Shown here piece after piece: positions 53,087 through 62,200 of a stretch of DNA of 64,000 nt (position 1 is its first letter; the number at the start of each line of letters is the position of its first letter). The notes under the pieces were generated by a model. The model searched no databases, had not been told where the DNA came from, and saw only the letters and a list, made by a program, of their open reading frames with translations. The position numbers and the translations under genes were made by a program. This stretch comes from Halobacteriales archaeon QS_1_69_70 (GTDB lineage Archaea; Halobacteriota; Halobacteria; Halobacteriales; Haloarculaceae): assembly GCA_003021005.1 (NCBI GenBank), contig PXRI01000043.1, positions 48,159-112,158 on the forward strand, written 5' to 3'.

Positions 53087-53941
53087 ATGGCTAGCCTCAC
53101 GGAGGTCTACGAGGGAGCAAACAACGGGGCCGGCCGTCGTCAGCTCTACGCGGGCGTCGCGCTGTTCGCCATCGGTGCGGTCCTCCTCGTCGCCGGCATC
53201 GTCGTCGCCGCGACCGGCGTCGGGAGCCGGTTCGGTCTCGGCCTGTACGAGGCCCGCGGGGTCGCCGGCATCCTCGGGGGCGTCGGGCTCCCGGCCGTCC
53301 TGCTCGGCACCGTGACCGTCATCCCCCGGACCGCGACCACGCTCCGGGCCGGCGCCGTCGTCGGCGCGGCGGTCAGCCTCGTCGGTGTCGTCCTGTTCGA
53401 CCGCGCCTACCCGGGCGAGTGGGTCGTGGGCGACGCCGGCACCTCAATGCCCATCATCGTGTCGGCCGTCTACTTCGCCGGGGCGCTGGTCGCGACCTGG
53501 TGTCTGTTCGCCGCCGTCGCCAACTTCAAGGCCCGGAACGACCCCGGCGGCACCGTCACGCTCGAGATCACCGGGGAGGGCGAGGCCCGCGTCGTCGAGG
53601 TGTCGAACGACGAACTCCGTGGCCGGCTGAGCGGTATCGGCCTGCTCGGCGGCACGCCGGACGGTGACGTCGAGACCCAGACCAACCGCGGCGGCCGCCG
53701 GGGGAGCGGCGGGGCCGGCGCCGGCGGCCGGGGCCGCACCGACGGCGGCGCGGCCACCGACCAGGCCGAGGTCCTCACCGACGACCCATCGGAGCCGCTG
53801 GGCGACGTCTACTGCGGGAACTGCTCGCAGTTCCAGTACGTCCGCACCGACGGCGACCTCGAACCGTACTGCGGCTACCACGGCGTCCTGATGGACGACA
53901 TGGACGCCTGCGAGGAGTGGACGCCAAACCGAAGCGCCTGA
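53087..53941 (+). CDS. Membrane protein with C-terminal zinc-ribbon-like motif (284 aa)
   Basis: It starts MASLTEVYEGANNGAGRRQLYAGVALF. Four helices lie in residues 20-150 (VALFAIGAVLLVAGIVVAATG, LPAVLLGTVTVIP, AGAVVGAAVSLVGVVLF, SAVYFAGALVATWCLF). A Gly/Arg-rich linker leads to the acidic C-terminal module YCGNCSQFQYVRTDG...PYCGYHGVLMDDMDACEEW, with four Cys and a His suited to zinc. Family unknown to me beyond haloarchaea. Confidence 0.82.
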   Translation: MASLTEVYEGANNGAGRRQLYAGVALFAIGAVLLVAGIVVAATGVGSRFGLGLYEARGVAGILGGVGLPAVLLGTVTVIPRTATTLRAGAVVGAAVSLVGVVLFDRAYPGEWVVGDAGTSMPIIVSAVYFAGALVATWCLFAAVANFKARNDPGGTVTLEITGEGEARVVEVSNDELRGRLSGIGLLGGTPDGDVETQTNRGGRRGSGGAGAGGRGRTDGGAATDQAEVLTDDPSEPLGDVYCGNCSQFQYVRTDGDLEPYCGYHGVLMDDMDACEEWTPNRSA

Positions 53942-54169
53942 GGCCCCCCGGTCCGGTGCCCGGTCACCCCGTCGCGTGGTCCCCCTGGTTTCCCGTCCGA
54001 ATACCCGTTCGCAGTCCCGACAGCGCCAGCAGTCGGACCCGCTCGGGTCCAGGGCGTCCCCGGACGCCGCGGCCTCGGCCGGGACCGGCCGGAGGCGGCC
54101 GTTGCACCGACCGCACCGGGGTGAACGGGGGTTCACCGTTGGTCGCTGTCGTCCGCTCCTCGACCGCCG
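53942..54169 (-). other. Possible small zinc-ribbon ORF, start near 54136
   Basis: On the minus strand, GTG 54136 opens MNPRSPRCGRCNGRLRPV...DCWRCRDCERVFG, a CxxC/CxxC pair spaced like a zinc ribbon with high-GC third positions for about 50 codons. The frame does not stop but runs on antisense through the neighbouring gene. It is either a frameshifted small gene or chance. Confidence 0.3.
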
Positions 54170-55846
54170 TCAGTCCTCGAGGAACGCCCGGACGCCGTCG
54201 GCGTCCCGGCAGTTCAGGACGTCCCCCGGTTCGCACCAGCCGCGCCGCGCGGTGTGAACGCCATACCGGAGGTACTCGTAGCTCCCGGGCCGGTGCGCGT
54301 CGGTGTTGACGGTTATTGTCGCGCCGGCCTCGACGGCGACGTTCGCGTCGGTGGCCCGGAGGTCGAGCCGTCGCGGGTTGGCGTTGATCTCGAGGGCGAC
54401 GCCGTGGTCGGCGGCGGCCTCGGCGACCTGCCGGACGTCGACGTCGATGCCGGGCCGCTGGTTGAGCTTCCGGCCGGTCGGGTGGCCGACGACGTCCACC
54501 TCGGGGTGCTCGATGGCCGCGAGGAGGCGGTCGGTGCCGTCGCCATCGAGGTCGCTGTGCGGCGAGGCGACGACGCAGTCAAGCGCCGCCAGCACGTCGT
54601 CGCCGACCGACACCTCGCCGTCGGGCCCGACGTTGGCCTCGACGCCGGCGAAGACGGAGACGTCGGCGTCGTCTGCGACCGCCCGAATCTCCTCGATCTG
54701 CTCGCGGAGTTCGTCGTCGTCGAGCCCGACGCCGCCGACCATGCCCGGGCCCGTGGCGTGGTCGGTGATGGCGACGAAGTCGTGGCCGACGTCGGCCGCG
54801 ACCTCCCCGCGGTCCTCCCTGAGTTCCGGCGGAACCCATGCCATCCCGAGAGCATCGTAGACGCCCGCCTCGGTCTCGCCGGCGACGCGGTCGCCGACGC
54901 GCTGGCTTCCGTCGGACCGTCCGTCCGACGGCGTTCGCGCACTCTCGGTCCCCTCACCGTCGTCGGGGTCCTCAACGGCAGACGTATTGAAGACGCCGTA
55001 CTCGTTGACCTTCAGGTCCCGCTCGATGGCGCGGTTCCGCACGGTGACGTTGTGGTCCTTGCTGCCGGTGAAATACTGCAGCGCCGCGCCGAACTCCCCG
55101 GGGACGACGACACGGAGGTCGACGCGGGTGCCGTCCGCCCGGACGCTGGCCTTGTTGGTGCCCGCCTCGATGACGTCGTCGGCCTCGTCCCAGGTCTCGA
55201 AGGCTTCGACGACGGCCGCGCCGTCGTCGCTGGCGGCGAGGACGTCAACGTCGCCGATGGTGGCCCGCCACCGCCGGATCGAGCCGGCGACGTCGACGCG
55301 CTCGACGGCGTCGACGTCCTCGAAGAACGCGAGCACACGGTCGGCCACGGGCCGTGCCGCCCCGAGACGGCTCCGCTCGCGGGACTCCCGGGCGAACGGG
55401 ATGTTCTCGAGGACGTTCGACTCGGTCTTCGGGCCGAACCCCGACACGTCCCGGATGTCGCCGGCCTCGGCGGCCGCCTCCAGGTCGTCGAGGTCCTCGA
55501 CCTCGAGGGCCTCGTACAGCGCCGCGACGGTCTTGGGGCCGACGCCGTCGACGGCCGTCAGCGCGTCCATGTCGACGGGCAGCTCCTCGCGGAGCGCCGC
55601 CAGTTCCTCGATCTCGCCGGTCTCGAGGTAGTCGGCGGTCTTGCCGGCGATGGCCTCGCCCACGTCGTCGATCTCGGTGAGGGCGTCCTCGCCCTCGGCC
55701 TCGAGGAGCGTCTCGACGGCGACGGCGTGGGCGCGGATGCTCTCGGCGGCCTGCCGGTAGGCGCGCGGCTTGTAGTCGACGTCGCGGGCCTCGAGGTGGT
55801 CGGCCATCTCCTCGAGCCGGCTCGCGACCTCGGCGTTCCGGCTCAT
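54170..55846 (-). CDS. polX: DNA polymerase X with damaged PHP domain
   Basis: Family X repair polymerase fused to a PHP nuclease domain. Residues 1-140 are HhH-rich (EIDDVGEAIAGKTADYLETG, VDGVGPKTVAALYEALE, VSGFGPKTESNVLENI). The polymerase site is VDVAGSIRRWRATIGDVDVLAA, plus DGTRVDLRVVVP and ALQYFTGSKDHNV. In the PHP domain the expected HTH metal motif is missing. The chain goes from ELREDRGEVAAD straight to VGHDFVAITDHATGPG, an in-frame loss of roughly 45-50 residues by comparison with the family. Later PHP residues (ASPHSDLDG, NTDAHRPG) remain. The start overlaps the DUF5788 stop. Confidence 0.9.
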   Translation of the reverse strand: MSRNAEVASRLEEMADHLEARDVDYKPRAYRQAAESIRAHAVAVETLLEAEGEDALTEIDDVGEAIAGKTADYLETGEIEELAALREELPVDMDALTAVDGVGPKTVAALYEALEVEDLDDLEAAAEAGDIRDVSGFGPKTESNVLENIPFARESRERSRLGAARPVADRVLAFFEDVDAVERVDVAGSIRRWRATIGDVDVLAASDDGAAVVEAFETWDEADDVIEAGTNKASVRADGTRVDLRVVVPGEFGAALQYFTGSKDHNVTVRNRAIERDLKVNEYGVFNTSAVEDPDDGEGTESARTPSDGRSDGSQRVGDRVAGETEAGVYDALGMAWVPPELREDRGEVAADVGHDFVAITDHATGPGMVGGVGLDDDELREQIEEIRAVADDADVSVFAGVEANVGPDGEVSVGDDVLAALDCVVASPHSDLDGDGTDRLLAAIEHPEVDVVGHPTGRKLNQRPGIDVDVRQVAEAAADHGVALEINANPRRLDLRATDANVAVEAGATITVNTDAHRPGSYEYLRYGVHTARRGWCEPGDVLNCRDADGVRAFLED

Positions 55847-56283
55847 GGCCCCCGCACCTGCGGCCCGTCGTCGTCCCGGCCGAGCGCCTGCTTGAGGAAG
55901 GTCATCCACCGCTTTTTGTCCGCCGTCGCCTGTCGCTCGGCCTCCGCCTCGACGGACCCGGTCTCGAGACTCGCAAGCGCCTCCAGCGCCCGGTCGATGC
56001 CGATGACGGCGTCGGCCAGGTCCTCGCCCGCCTCGAAGGAGACCTCGCCGTCCTCGATGCGTTCGACCCGCTCGAGCCGCTCCCGGCGGAGGTTCCGCTT
56101 TGCCGCCTCGACCCGCTCGCGTTCGCCCGGCGGGACGGCGTCGCGTCGCTTGATCTCGAAGACGAACGCCCGGAGCTCGACGGTCGAGCCTTGGACCTCG
56201 ATCCGCTCGGGGATGTCGACGCCCACCGTCGCGCTCTCGCGCCCGATGCGCTCGAGGAGCTGCTTTCGCTCGTAGGCCTGCAC
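55843..56283 (-). CDS. DUF5788-like protein upstream of polX
   Basis: The GTG start (VQAYERKQLLERIGRESATVGVDIPERIEVQG) gives 146 aa. A promoter box CCTTATTTGCC lies about 22-35 bases upstream. It is a mostly helical, charged protein (RRDAVPPGERERVEAAKRNLRRERLERVERIEDGEVSFEAGEDL). I recall this as the halobacterial DUF5788 family that commonly precedes polX. It overlaps polX by four bases, so a DNA-repair role is inferred only from linkage. Confidence 0.8.
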   Translation of the reverse strand: MQAYERKQLLERIGRESATVGVDIPERIEVQGSTVELRAFVFEIKRRDAVPPGERERVEAAKRNLRRERLERVERIEDGEVSFEAGEDLADAVIGIDRALEALASLETGSVEAEAERQATADKKRWMTFLKQALGRDDDGPQVRGP

Positions 56284-56405
56284 GCACCGGCCTACGGCGT
56301 CGAGCGGCAAATAAGGACCGGGGGTCCGTCGTGCATCCGGCGGGTATTCGGCATCGCTGCCGTACATCCCAACGACTTTCCACGCCGACCGGCTACGCCG
56401 GGGTA

Positions 56406-57338
56406 ATGGCGACGTGTGACGTGTGCGGCGAACACGTGAACATGCCGTACAACTGCGGCAACTGCGGCGGCACCTACTGCAGCGACCACCGCCTCCCGGA
56501 GAACCACAGCTGTCCCGGCCTCGACCAGTGGAACGACCCCGACGGCGTCTTCGACAGCGGCTTCGACGACTCCATCGCCGGCCGCGGGGACTCGGGCGGC
56601 CTCGGATCGACGCTGGGCGTCGACACCGGTGCCGGCGGTCCCCTCGGGTACTTCCGGGGGAACATGGCGTACGTCTTTCTCGGGGTCTCCGTGGTCGTCT
56701 TCGCCCTCCAGTACATCGTCGCCCCGCTCGTGATCGAGATGCCGACGGGCGGCCAGAGGCCCGCCGGGACGACGTGGGGCCAGATCTTCACCCTCACCAC
56801 CGGACACCCCGAGTACGTCTGGACCTGGGTCGTCTCCATCTTCGCCCACGGCGGCATCACGCACCTGCTGTTCAACGGCATCGCGCTGTACTTCTTCGGT
56901 CCCATCGTCGAGCGACAGGTCGGCTCGAAGAAGTTCACCGCCCTGTTCTTCGCGAGCGGCATCGCGGCGGGCCTGGGCCAGGTCGGCCTCGCGCTCGCCA
57001 CCGGCGAGCAGGCCGCCGTCCTCGGCGCCTCCGGCGCCATCATGGCCATCATGGGCGTGCTGTCGATCACCGCCCCGGATCTGAAGGTCCTGCTCTTCTT
57101 CGTCATCCCGATGTCGGTCCGGACGCTGACCATCCTCGTCGCGGTGTTCTCGCTGTTCTTCGTCGCCTCCGGCGGCATCCTCAGCGGCGTCGCCCACTTC
57201 GCCCACCTCGTCGGGCTGTTCATCGGGCTCTGGTACGGCAACCACATCAAGCACGAGGTCGGCCGCGGCCCCACGCAGTTGAACCTCGGCCCCGGCCGCG
57301 GCGGTGGCGGTCCCGGCGGCCCCGGCCCCCGACCCTGA
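56406..57338 (+). CDS. Rhomboid intramembrane protease with N-terminal AN1-type zinc finger
   Basis: Residues 1-40 are a Cys/His finger (CDVCGEHVNMPYNCGNCGGTYCSDHRLPENHSC), like AN1 zinc fingers. The six-helix rhomboid core has HLLFNGIAL with Asn157, the catalytic Ser209 in LGASGAIMAIMG, and His267 in HFAHLVGLFIG. A Gly/Pro-rich tail ends GPGPRP. At 310 aa it is a common halobacterial architecture. Its stop overlaps the start of the endonuclease V gene by one base. Confidence 0.93.
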   Translation: MATCDVCGEHVNMPYNCGNCGGTYCSDHRLPENHSCPGLDQWNDPDGVFDSGFDDSIAGRGDSGGLGSTLGVDTGAGGPLGYFRGNMAYVFLGVSVVVFALQYIVAPLVIEMPTGGQRPAGTTWGQIFTLTTGHPEYVWTWVVSIFAHGGITHLLFNGIALYFFGPIVERQVGSKKFTALFFASGIAAGLGQVGLALATGEQAAVLGASGAIMAIMGVLSITAPDLKVLLFFVIPMSVRTLTILVAVFSLFFVASGGILSGVAHFAHLVGLFIGLWYGNHIKHEVGRGPTQLNLGPGRGGGGPGGPGPRP

Positions 57339-57907
57339 TGGACGTCGTCCGCGAGCGGTTCCGACCCGACGGGTCGCTGTCCACCGAGGCGATGGAAGCG
57401 CTCCAGCACGACATCGCCGAGGCCGCCGTCCTCGAGGACGACCTCGCCGTCGACCCCGGCGACGTCCGCGACGGCGACGCGCTCGTCGCCGGCGTCGACC
57501 AGGCGTTCCTGGAGGACCGCGCCGTCTCGGCGGCCGTCGTGCTTCGCGGGGAGACCGAGGTCGGCCGCGAGCACGCCACCACCCCGCTGTCGATCCCGTA
57601 CGTCCCGGGCCTGCTCGCGTTCCGGGAGGGCGAACCGGTCCTCGCGGCGCTGGAGCGGCTCGACGTCTCCCCCGACGTAGTCCTCCTCGACGGGAGCGGC
57701 CGCATCCACTACCGCGAGGCCGGCCTGGCGACCCACGTCGGCGTCTGTCTCGACGCCCCGACCGTCGGCGTCGCCAAGAGCCTGCTCTGTGGCACCCCCT
57801 CGGCACCGATCGACGCCCTCCAGGAAGGCGAGCGGGTCCCAATAGAGGCCGACGACGAGATGACGGCGCCCGACGGCGACGTCGTCGGGTACGCCTACCA
57901 GCGCTGA
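57338..57907 (+). pseudogene. nfi: Endonuclease V, C-terminally truncated
   Basis: Deoxyinosine-specific repair endonuclease. The catalytic acids are present: Asp54 in VAGVDQAF, Glu97 in YVPGLLAFREGEP and Asp118 in VLLDGSGRIHYREAGLATHVGV. The frame ends at GDVVGYAYQR-stop after 189 aa. Family members continue some 60-70 residues with an NP-x-x-VSPGHR-like segment containing a conserved His, and I find no trace of this in any frame downstream. It is probably a disabled gene; the fold may still form. Confidence 0.75.
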
Positions 57908-58076
57908 AGGCGGAGCAAGCCTGACTGGTGCGAACTTCCGGGGCGAGACCGCCCCCCGATCGTCGACCGGGACCGCCGCTCGCCGCTGGAGGTTCCCCGT
58001 GACCGGGAGTTCATCGAACGCGTGACGAGGTGGTCCGTGCGATGGTTTTTGTACTGTCGAGCGGGTACGTACCGGT

Positions 58077-58364
58077 ATGGCACAGCGCGCGGCCGGAATC
58101 GTCTCCGACGATGGGGTGCTGGACGGCGAGCCACGGATCGAAGGACATCGAATCGGCGTCCTGCAGGTCCACGAGGAGGTCGAGGACGGAAACGTCTCGC
58201 CGCGGGCGTTCGCCAACCGGTACGGCCTGGACCTCGCAGCCGTCTACCGGGCACTGGCGTACTACCACGAGCATCCTGCGGAGATGAGGGCGGTCCGGGA
58301 GCGCCGGCGCGAACGCATCGAGGACGCTCGGGATGACGCCCTTGCCCCCGAGGACGTGGAGTGA
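58077..58364 (+). CDS. DUF433 antitoxin (intact module)
   Basis: MAQRAAGIVSDDGVLDGEPRIEGHRIGVLQVHEEVEDGNVSPRAFANRYGLDLAAVYRALAYYHEHPAEMRAV is a complete DUF433 protein. It resembles the copy at 9587 (DVADVYRALTYYHENPDEMRAV versus DLAAVYRALAYYHEHPAEMRAV). The GTGA overlap with the downstream toxin gives tight coupling. Confidence 0.9.
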   Translation: MAQRAAGIVSDDGVLDGEPRIEGHRIGVLQVHEEVEDGNVSPRAFANRYGLDLAAVYRALAYYHEHPAEMRAVRERRRERIEDARDDALAPEDVE

Positions 58365-58714
58365 CCGGACGCGAGAACCCGATTTCGGTCCTCCTCGACG
58401 AAAACGTCGACAGACAGGTGCTCGCGTATCTACGCGCGGAGGGCCACGAGGGCGAACACGTCGTCGACGCGCTAGATACCGGCGTCGAGGACCGCGGCGA
58501 CATCGCACCGTACGCCCGCAAGCGCGACCACGTCGTCGTCACCAAGGACACCGATTTCCTGGCGATGGACGAGAGGAACCACGCGGGGGTCTTCTTCATC
58601 GACGACCACACTCTGACGGCGTACGAGATTGCGACGGCGATCATCCGCGCGGTGGACGCCATCGGCGACCGCGATTCGCTCCGCAGCGTCGTTTTCGTCG
58701 ATAACTGGCTGTAA
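58361..58714 (+). CDS. DUF5615 PIN-like toxin (intact module)
   Basis: The GTG start (MTGRENPISVLLDENVDRQVLAYLRAEGHEGEHV) is followed by GDIAPYARKRDHVVVTKDTDFLAM and ends VVFVDNWL. The acidic residues of LLDENV and TKDTDF are the presumed metal ligands of this PIN-like family, which probably cleaves RNA. 117 aa, intact, and the reference for recognising the broken copy at 9240. It sits between a truncated nfi and a broken HAD gene. Confidence 0.9.
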   Translation: MTGRENPISVLLDENVDRQVLAYLRAEGHEGEHVVDALDTGVEDRGDIAPYARKRDHVVVTKDTDFLAMDERNHAGVFFIDDHTLTAYEIATAIIRAVDAIGDRDSLRSVVFVDNWL

Positions 58715-58744
58715 CACCCGAACTCGCGTCGGGTCTCGACCGCA

Positions 58745-59403
58745 TCAGTCCAGAAGCGCCGCCACCCCGTCCAGCGTCTCGACCTCGGGGGTGGGCTCGA
58801 CCGGCAGCTCGACGTCGCGGGCGTGCTGGCGGCGGACGAACGCCGAGTCGAGCCCGGCCCGGTGGGCCGCGAGGACGTCACTGCCGCTGTCGCCGACGTA
58901 GAGCGCCGAGTCCGTCCCGAGGTCCCCGAGCGCCCGTCAAGGTAGTGGGTGTTCGGCTCCTTGCGCTGGAGGCTCTCGACGGACATCTCCCGCCCGTAGT
59001 AGGTGTCGAACGTCCCCGTCCAGCCGAAGTGCTCGAGGAGGAACGCCACAGTACTGTGGTGGTTGTTGGTCACCACGCCGCTGGGTCGGCGATGGTCGAG
59101 GACGGCCGCCACGTCGTCGTAGTGGTCCCGCCGGCCGTCCCGGAAGGCGGCGATTTGGGACCGCTCGTCGTGCCGCTCGCGGGCAAGCCACAGCGCCTCC
59201 GGGTCGACGCCGTACCGCTCGCCGATGGTCCGCAACGCGTCGACGGTGACACCCGCGGGCAGTTCGTCGACGGCCGCCCGGTCCGGGTCGTCGACGCCGA
59301 CCGCCCGGAACGCGTCACGGACGGCCGCCCGCTAGGTGTCCGGCGCGGGCGGCTCGACGAGGACCCCGTCGTTGTCGTACAGCACCGCATCGTAGGAGGG
59401 CAT
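58745..59403 (-). pseudogene. HAD-superfamily phosphatase with nonsense and frameshift lesions
   Basis: From ATG 59403 the frame reads MPSYDAVLYDNDGVLVEPPAPDT then TAG, a likely CAG-to-TAG change. The same frame continues RAAVRDAFRAVGVDD...SGVVTNNHHSTVAFLLEHFGWTGTFDTYYGREMSVESLQRKEPNTHYL. Near 58938 one base is missing and the rest is in another frame (ALGDLGTDSALYVGDSGSDVLAAHRAGLDSAFV...TLDGVAALLD). HAD motif I is DNDGVL and motif IV is YVGDSGSD. Two sequencing errors are an alternative. Confidence 0.8.
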
Positions 59404-59432
59404 GGGGTGACGACTGTACCACGGCGGTCGTA

Positions 59433-59835
59433 GTGGCCCTTTCGGTCCGCCCAGGGCGGTTGCGATCGCGGGCCCGCCTGGAGTTGCTGGGCCAGCTGCA
59501 CGACGCCGGCGAGCCGTACATCGGCGACCCTGTCGAGGCGGAGTTCGAGACCGGCGAGCAGCCCGAGGCCCGCATCCGGCGGGCCGTTCGGACGGCGTTC
59601 GACCTGGAGCCGCCCGACGAGTCGGAGAGGGGACGCCGTGATGGCGGCCGACGACCGGCTGTGGGCCGACGAGGCGAACGAACTGCTGGCGGACGGCGCC
59701 CGGACTGCCGACTCGCAGGCCCTCGACTACGACCTCCGGTCGGACGACATCGCCGACGTCCGCGAGCGCCACCGTGCCCGCACGGTAGGGCTCCTCGAGG
59801 CCGTCCGGTCGTCCCCGGGCAACCTCAACGCCTAA
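59433..59835 (+). pseudogene. Hypothetical gene with a probable one-base frameshift
   Basis: The first frame (GTG 59433: ...RARLELLGQLHDAGEPYIGDPVEAEFETGEQPEARIRRAVRTAFDLEPPDESE) and the second (MAADDRLWADEANELLADGARTADSQALDYDLRSDDIADV...NLNA, 59641-59835) both have good halophile codon use. Removing one G from the G-run near 59630 joins them as ...DESE-x-GDAVMAADDRLW. Alternatively the second part is a separate 64-aa gene. Function unknown. Confidence 0.5.
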
Positions 59836-59859
59836 CTGTCGGCCCCGCGACCCGTTGGT

Positions 59860-60687
59860 ATGAGCAATCGGACGGTACTGATCACGGGCTGTTCCTCGGG
59901 CATCGGCCGGGCGACGGCCCAGGCTTTTCTCGACGAGGAGTGGCGCGTCTACGCGACGGCCCGCGACCCCGCCGACGTCGAGCAACTCGGCGACGCGGGC
60001 TGTGAGACCGGGACGCTCGACGTCACCGACCCCGACGACGTCGAGCGCGTGGTCGACCGGATGATCGAGGAGGACGGCCGTGTCGACGCCCTGGTGAACA
60101 ACGCCGGCTACGGCCAGCACGGCCCGCTGGAGGACGTCGACGACGACCGCTTCCACCGGCAGTTCGACGTCAACGTCTTCGGTCCACACCGGCTCGTCCG
60201 CGCGGTCCTCCCCCACATGCGCGACCGGGAGGCGGGGACCGTCGTCAACGTCTCCTCGGTCGCCGGCCGGCTCGCGGCGCCCGGGATGGGCGCTTACGCC
60301 GCCACCAAGCACGCCCTCGAGGGCTACAGCGACGCGCTCCGGCTGGAGGTCGAGCCGTTCGACGTCGACGTCAGCGTCGTCCAGCCCGGCCCCGTCGAGA
60401 CGAGCTTCCGGGACCGCGTCGACGACGAACTGGACCGACTCGACCGGACCGACGCCTACGACGACGTGTACGGGTTCCAGGAGGACGCGGCGCTGTTCGG
60501 CGCGGACAGCCCCCTCGCCGTGCCGCCCGCCGCCGTCGCCGAGGCCGTCGTCGAGGCCGCCGTCTCGCCCGACCCGCAGCCGCGGTACGTCGTCGGCCAG
60601 GTCGCACAGCTCTGCCTGTGGGCCCGGTACCTCCCGGACCCGGTCTTCGACCGCGTGTTCGGCCTGGTCCGGAGGGTCGCCACGTAG
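59860..60687 (+). CDS. Short-chain dehydrogenase/reductase
   Basis: Classical SDR: cofactor motif TGCSSGIGRAT (9-19), NNAGYG (80-85), catalytic Ser132/133, Tyr146 and Lys150 (GAYAATKHALEGYSDALRLEVE), and QPGPVETSF. 275 aa. No obvious basis for a substrate call. It is immediately upstream of, and probably co-transcribed with, glycerate kinase (1-base gap). Confidence 0.93.
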   Translation: MSNRTVLITGCSSGIGRATAQAFLDEEWRVYATARDPADVEQLGDAGCETGTLDVTDPDDVERVVDRMIEEDGRVDALVNNAGYGQHGPLEDVDDDRFHRQFDVNVFGPHRLVRAVLPHMRDREAGTVVNVSSVAGRLAAPGMGAYAATKHALEGYSDALRLEVEPFDVDVSVVQPGPVETSFRDRVDDELDRLDRTDAYDDVYGFQEDAALFGADSPLAVPPAAVAEAVVEAAVSPDPQPRYVVGQVAQLCLWARYLPDPVFDRVFGLVRRVAT

Positions 60688-60688
60688 C

Positions 60689-62014
60689 GTGTTCGACGAC
60701 CGGCCGGCCGACCCACCGACGCCGGCCCACGGACTGGCGCTGGACTGCCTGGAAGCCGGCGTCGCGGCCGCCGACCCGGCGCGCGCCATCGACCGGCACT
60801 GCGCCGTCGAGGACGGACGTCTCCGGGTTCGAGACGAACGCTACGACCTCCCGGCGGCCGACGAGGTGCTGATCGTCGGTGGCGGCAAGGGTGCCGACGA
60901 CCTCGCGGCCGCCCTCGTCGATCTACTCGACGGCCACCGGACCGGCGGGGTCGTCGTCACCGACGCTCACGCCGCGGACCCGGGCGGCGTGACGGTCCGT
61001 CTCGGCGAGCATCCCACGCCCGGCGCCGGGAGCGTCGCCGGTGCCGCGGCCGTCCTCGAGCGGGCGCGAGCGGCCGACGACGCCGCGCTCGTGCTGGCGC
61101 CGATCACCGGCGGCGGCAGCGCACTACTCTGCGCCCCGGCCGGCGACCTGGCGGCGGCCGACCTCGCGTGGGTGACGGACCGGCTCCTCGCAGCCGGCGC
61201 CCCGGTCGATGCGGTCAACGTCGTCCGACGGGCCTGCTCGGAGATCAAGGGCGGCGGCCTCGCCGCCGCGGCCGCCCCGGCGCCCGTCGTCGGCCTCGTC
61301 GTCAGCGACGTCGTCGGGGACGACCCCGGCGTGGTCGCGAGCGGCCCGACGGTCCCACGGCCCGTCGAGCCGGACGCCGCCCTCGCCGTCCTCGAGCAGT
61401 ACGACGTCGCCGACCCGGCCGTCAGGTCGTGGCTGGAGACCGCTGATTCCGGACCGGCTCCGGACGCGACCGCCGACACCCACGTCATCGCGTCGGCGGC
61501 CGACGCCGTCGACGCAGCCGGCGAGGTCGCCGCCGACCGGGGGTACGAGCCCTGCGTGCTCTCGACCCGGCTGGAGGGCGAGGCCGGCGAGGTCGGCCGG
61601 GTCCACGCCGGCATCGCGCGGGAGGTCGCGGCCGACGGGCGGCCGGTCGCGCCCCCCGCCGTGCTCCTCTCCGGCGGCGAGACGACCGTGACGGTCCGGG
61701 GCGACGGCGAGGGCGGCCCGAACCTGGAGTTCGTCGTCGCCTGCGGCGTCGACCTCCCCGGTTCGGCGGTCGTCGCCGCGGTCGACACCGACGGCCGCGA
61801 CGGCGGCACCGACGCGGCCGGCGGGATCACCGGCCGGATCGACGACCCGGCCGCGGCCCGCCTGGCGCTGACCGACGACGACACGCTCCCGTTCCTGGCC
61901 GCGCGGGACGGGCTGCTCGAGACGGGGTCGACCGGGACGAACGTCAACGACCTCCGGATGGTCGTGGTCGGCCCGAACGGTTTTGCCCCCTCGTCTTCGT
62001 TAGACGAGCCGTGA
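60689..62014 (+). CDS. Glycerate 2-kinase (MOFRL/GckA type)
   Basis: Class II glycerate kinase forming 2-phosphoglycerate. N-terminal domain with VLIVGGGKGADDLAAAL, GEHPTPGAGSVAGA, PITGGGSALLCAPA and VRRACSEIKGGGLA. C-terminal MOFRL region with LLSGGETTVTVRGDGEGGPNLEF, VVAAVDTDGRDGGTDAAGGI and GSTGTNVNDLRMVVVG. GTG start one base after the SDR stop. 441 aa, complete. Confidence 0.94.
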   Translation: MFDDRPADPPTPAHGLALDCLEAGVAAADPARAIDRHCAVEDGRLRVRDERYDLPAADEVLIVGGGKGADDLAAALVDLLDGHRTGGVVVTDAHAADPGGVTVRLGEHPTPGAGSVAGAAAVLERARAADDAALVLAPITGGGSALLCAPAGDLAAADLAWVTDRLLAAGAPVDAVNVVRRACSEIKGGGLAAAAAPAPVVGLVVSDVVGDDPGVVASGPTVPRPVEPDAALAVLEQYDVADPAVRSWLETADSGPAPDATADTHVIASAADAVDAAGEVAADRGYEPCVLSTRLEGEAGEVGRVHAGIAREVAADGRPVAPPAVLLSGGETTVTVRGDGEGGPNLEFVVACGVDLPGSAVVAAVDTDGRDGGTDAAGGITGRIDDPAAARLALTDDDTLPFLAARDGLLETGSTGTNVNDLRMVVVGPNGFAPSSSLDEP

Positions 62015-62181
62015 GGCCCCGATCCATCGCGATCGTCGGGTTCCATGTCCTGGTCGCGCTCGTGTTCGTCGGCGTGGCGGGCTACAACGCTCACACCGGC
62101 GACACGGTCAACGCGGTCTTACAGGCGGTCGTGGGGGGCCTCGTCCTCGTGCTCGGCATCGGGCTCGCCCGCATTGCCTGA
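62011..62181 (+). CDS. Small two-helix membrane protein (56 aa)
   Basis: The GTG at 62011 overlaps the glycerate kinase stop as GTGA. The protein VRPRSIAIVGFHVLVALVFVGVAGYNAHTG...AVVGGLVLVLGIGLARIA has two hydrophobic helices. It is too short for the ORF track but the overlap and codon use support it. It is last of the SDR-glycerate kinase operon and convergent with get3/arsA. Confidence 0.7.
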   Translation: MRPRSIAIVGFHVLVALVFVGVAGYNAHTGDTVNAVLQAVVGGLVLVLGIGLARIA

Positions 62182-62200
62182 GGCCGGCACCCGGGCGCGG

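Noticed and set aside
53444-54136. 230-aa minus-strand ORF with a CxxC pair
   Set aside because: Only the first 50-60 residues look protein-like; the remainder is antisense to the zinc-ribbon membrane protein gene. Kept only as a low-confidence note.
54254-56275. 673-aa plus-strand ORF opposite polX
   Set aside because: Antisense shadow of polX and the DUF5788 gene.
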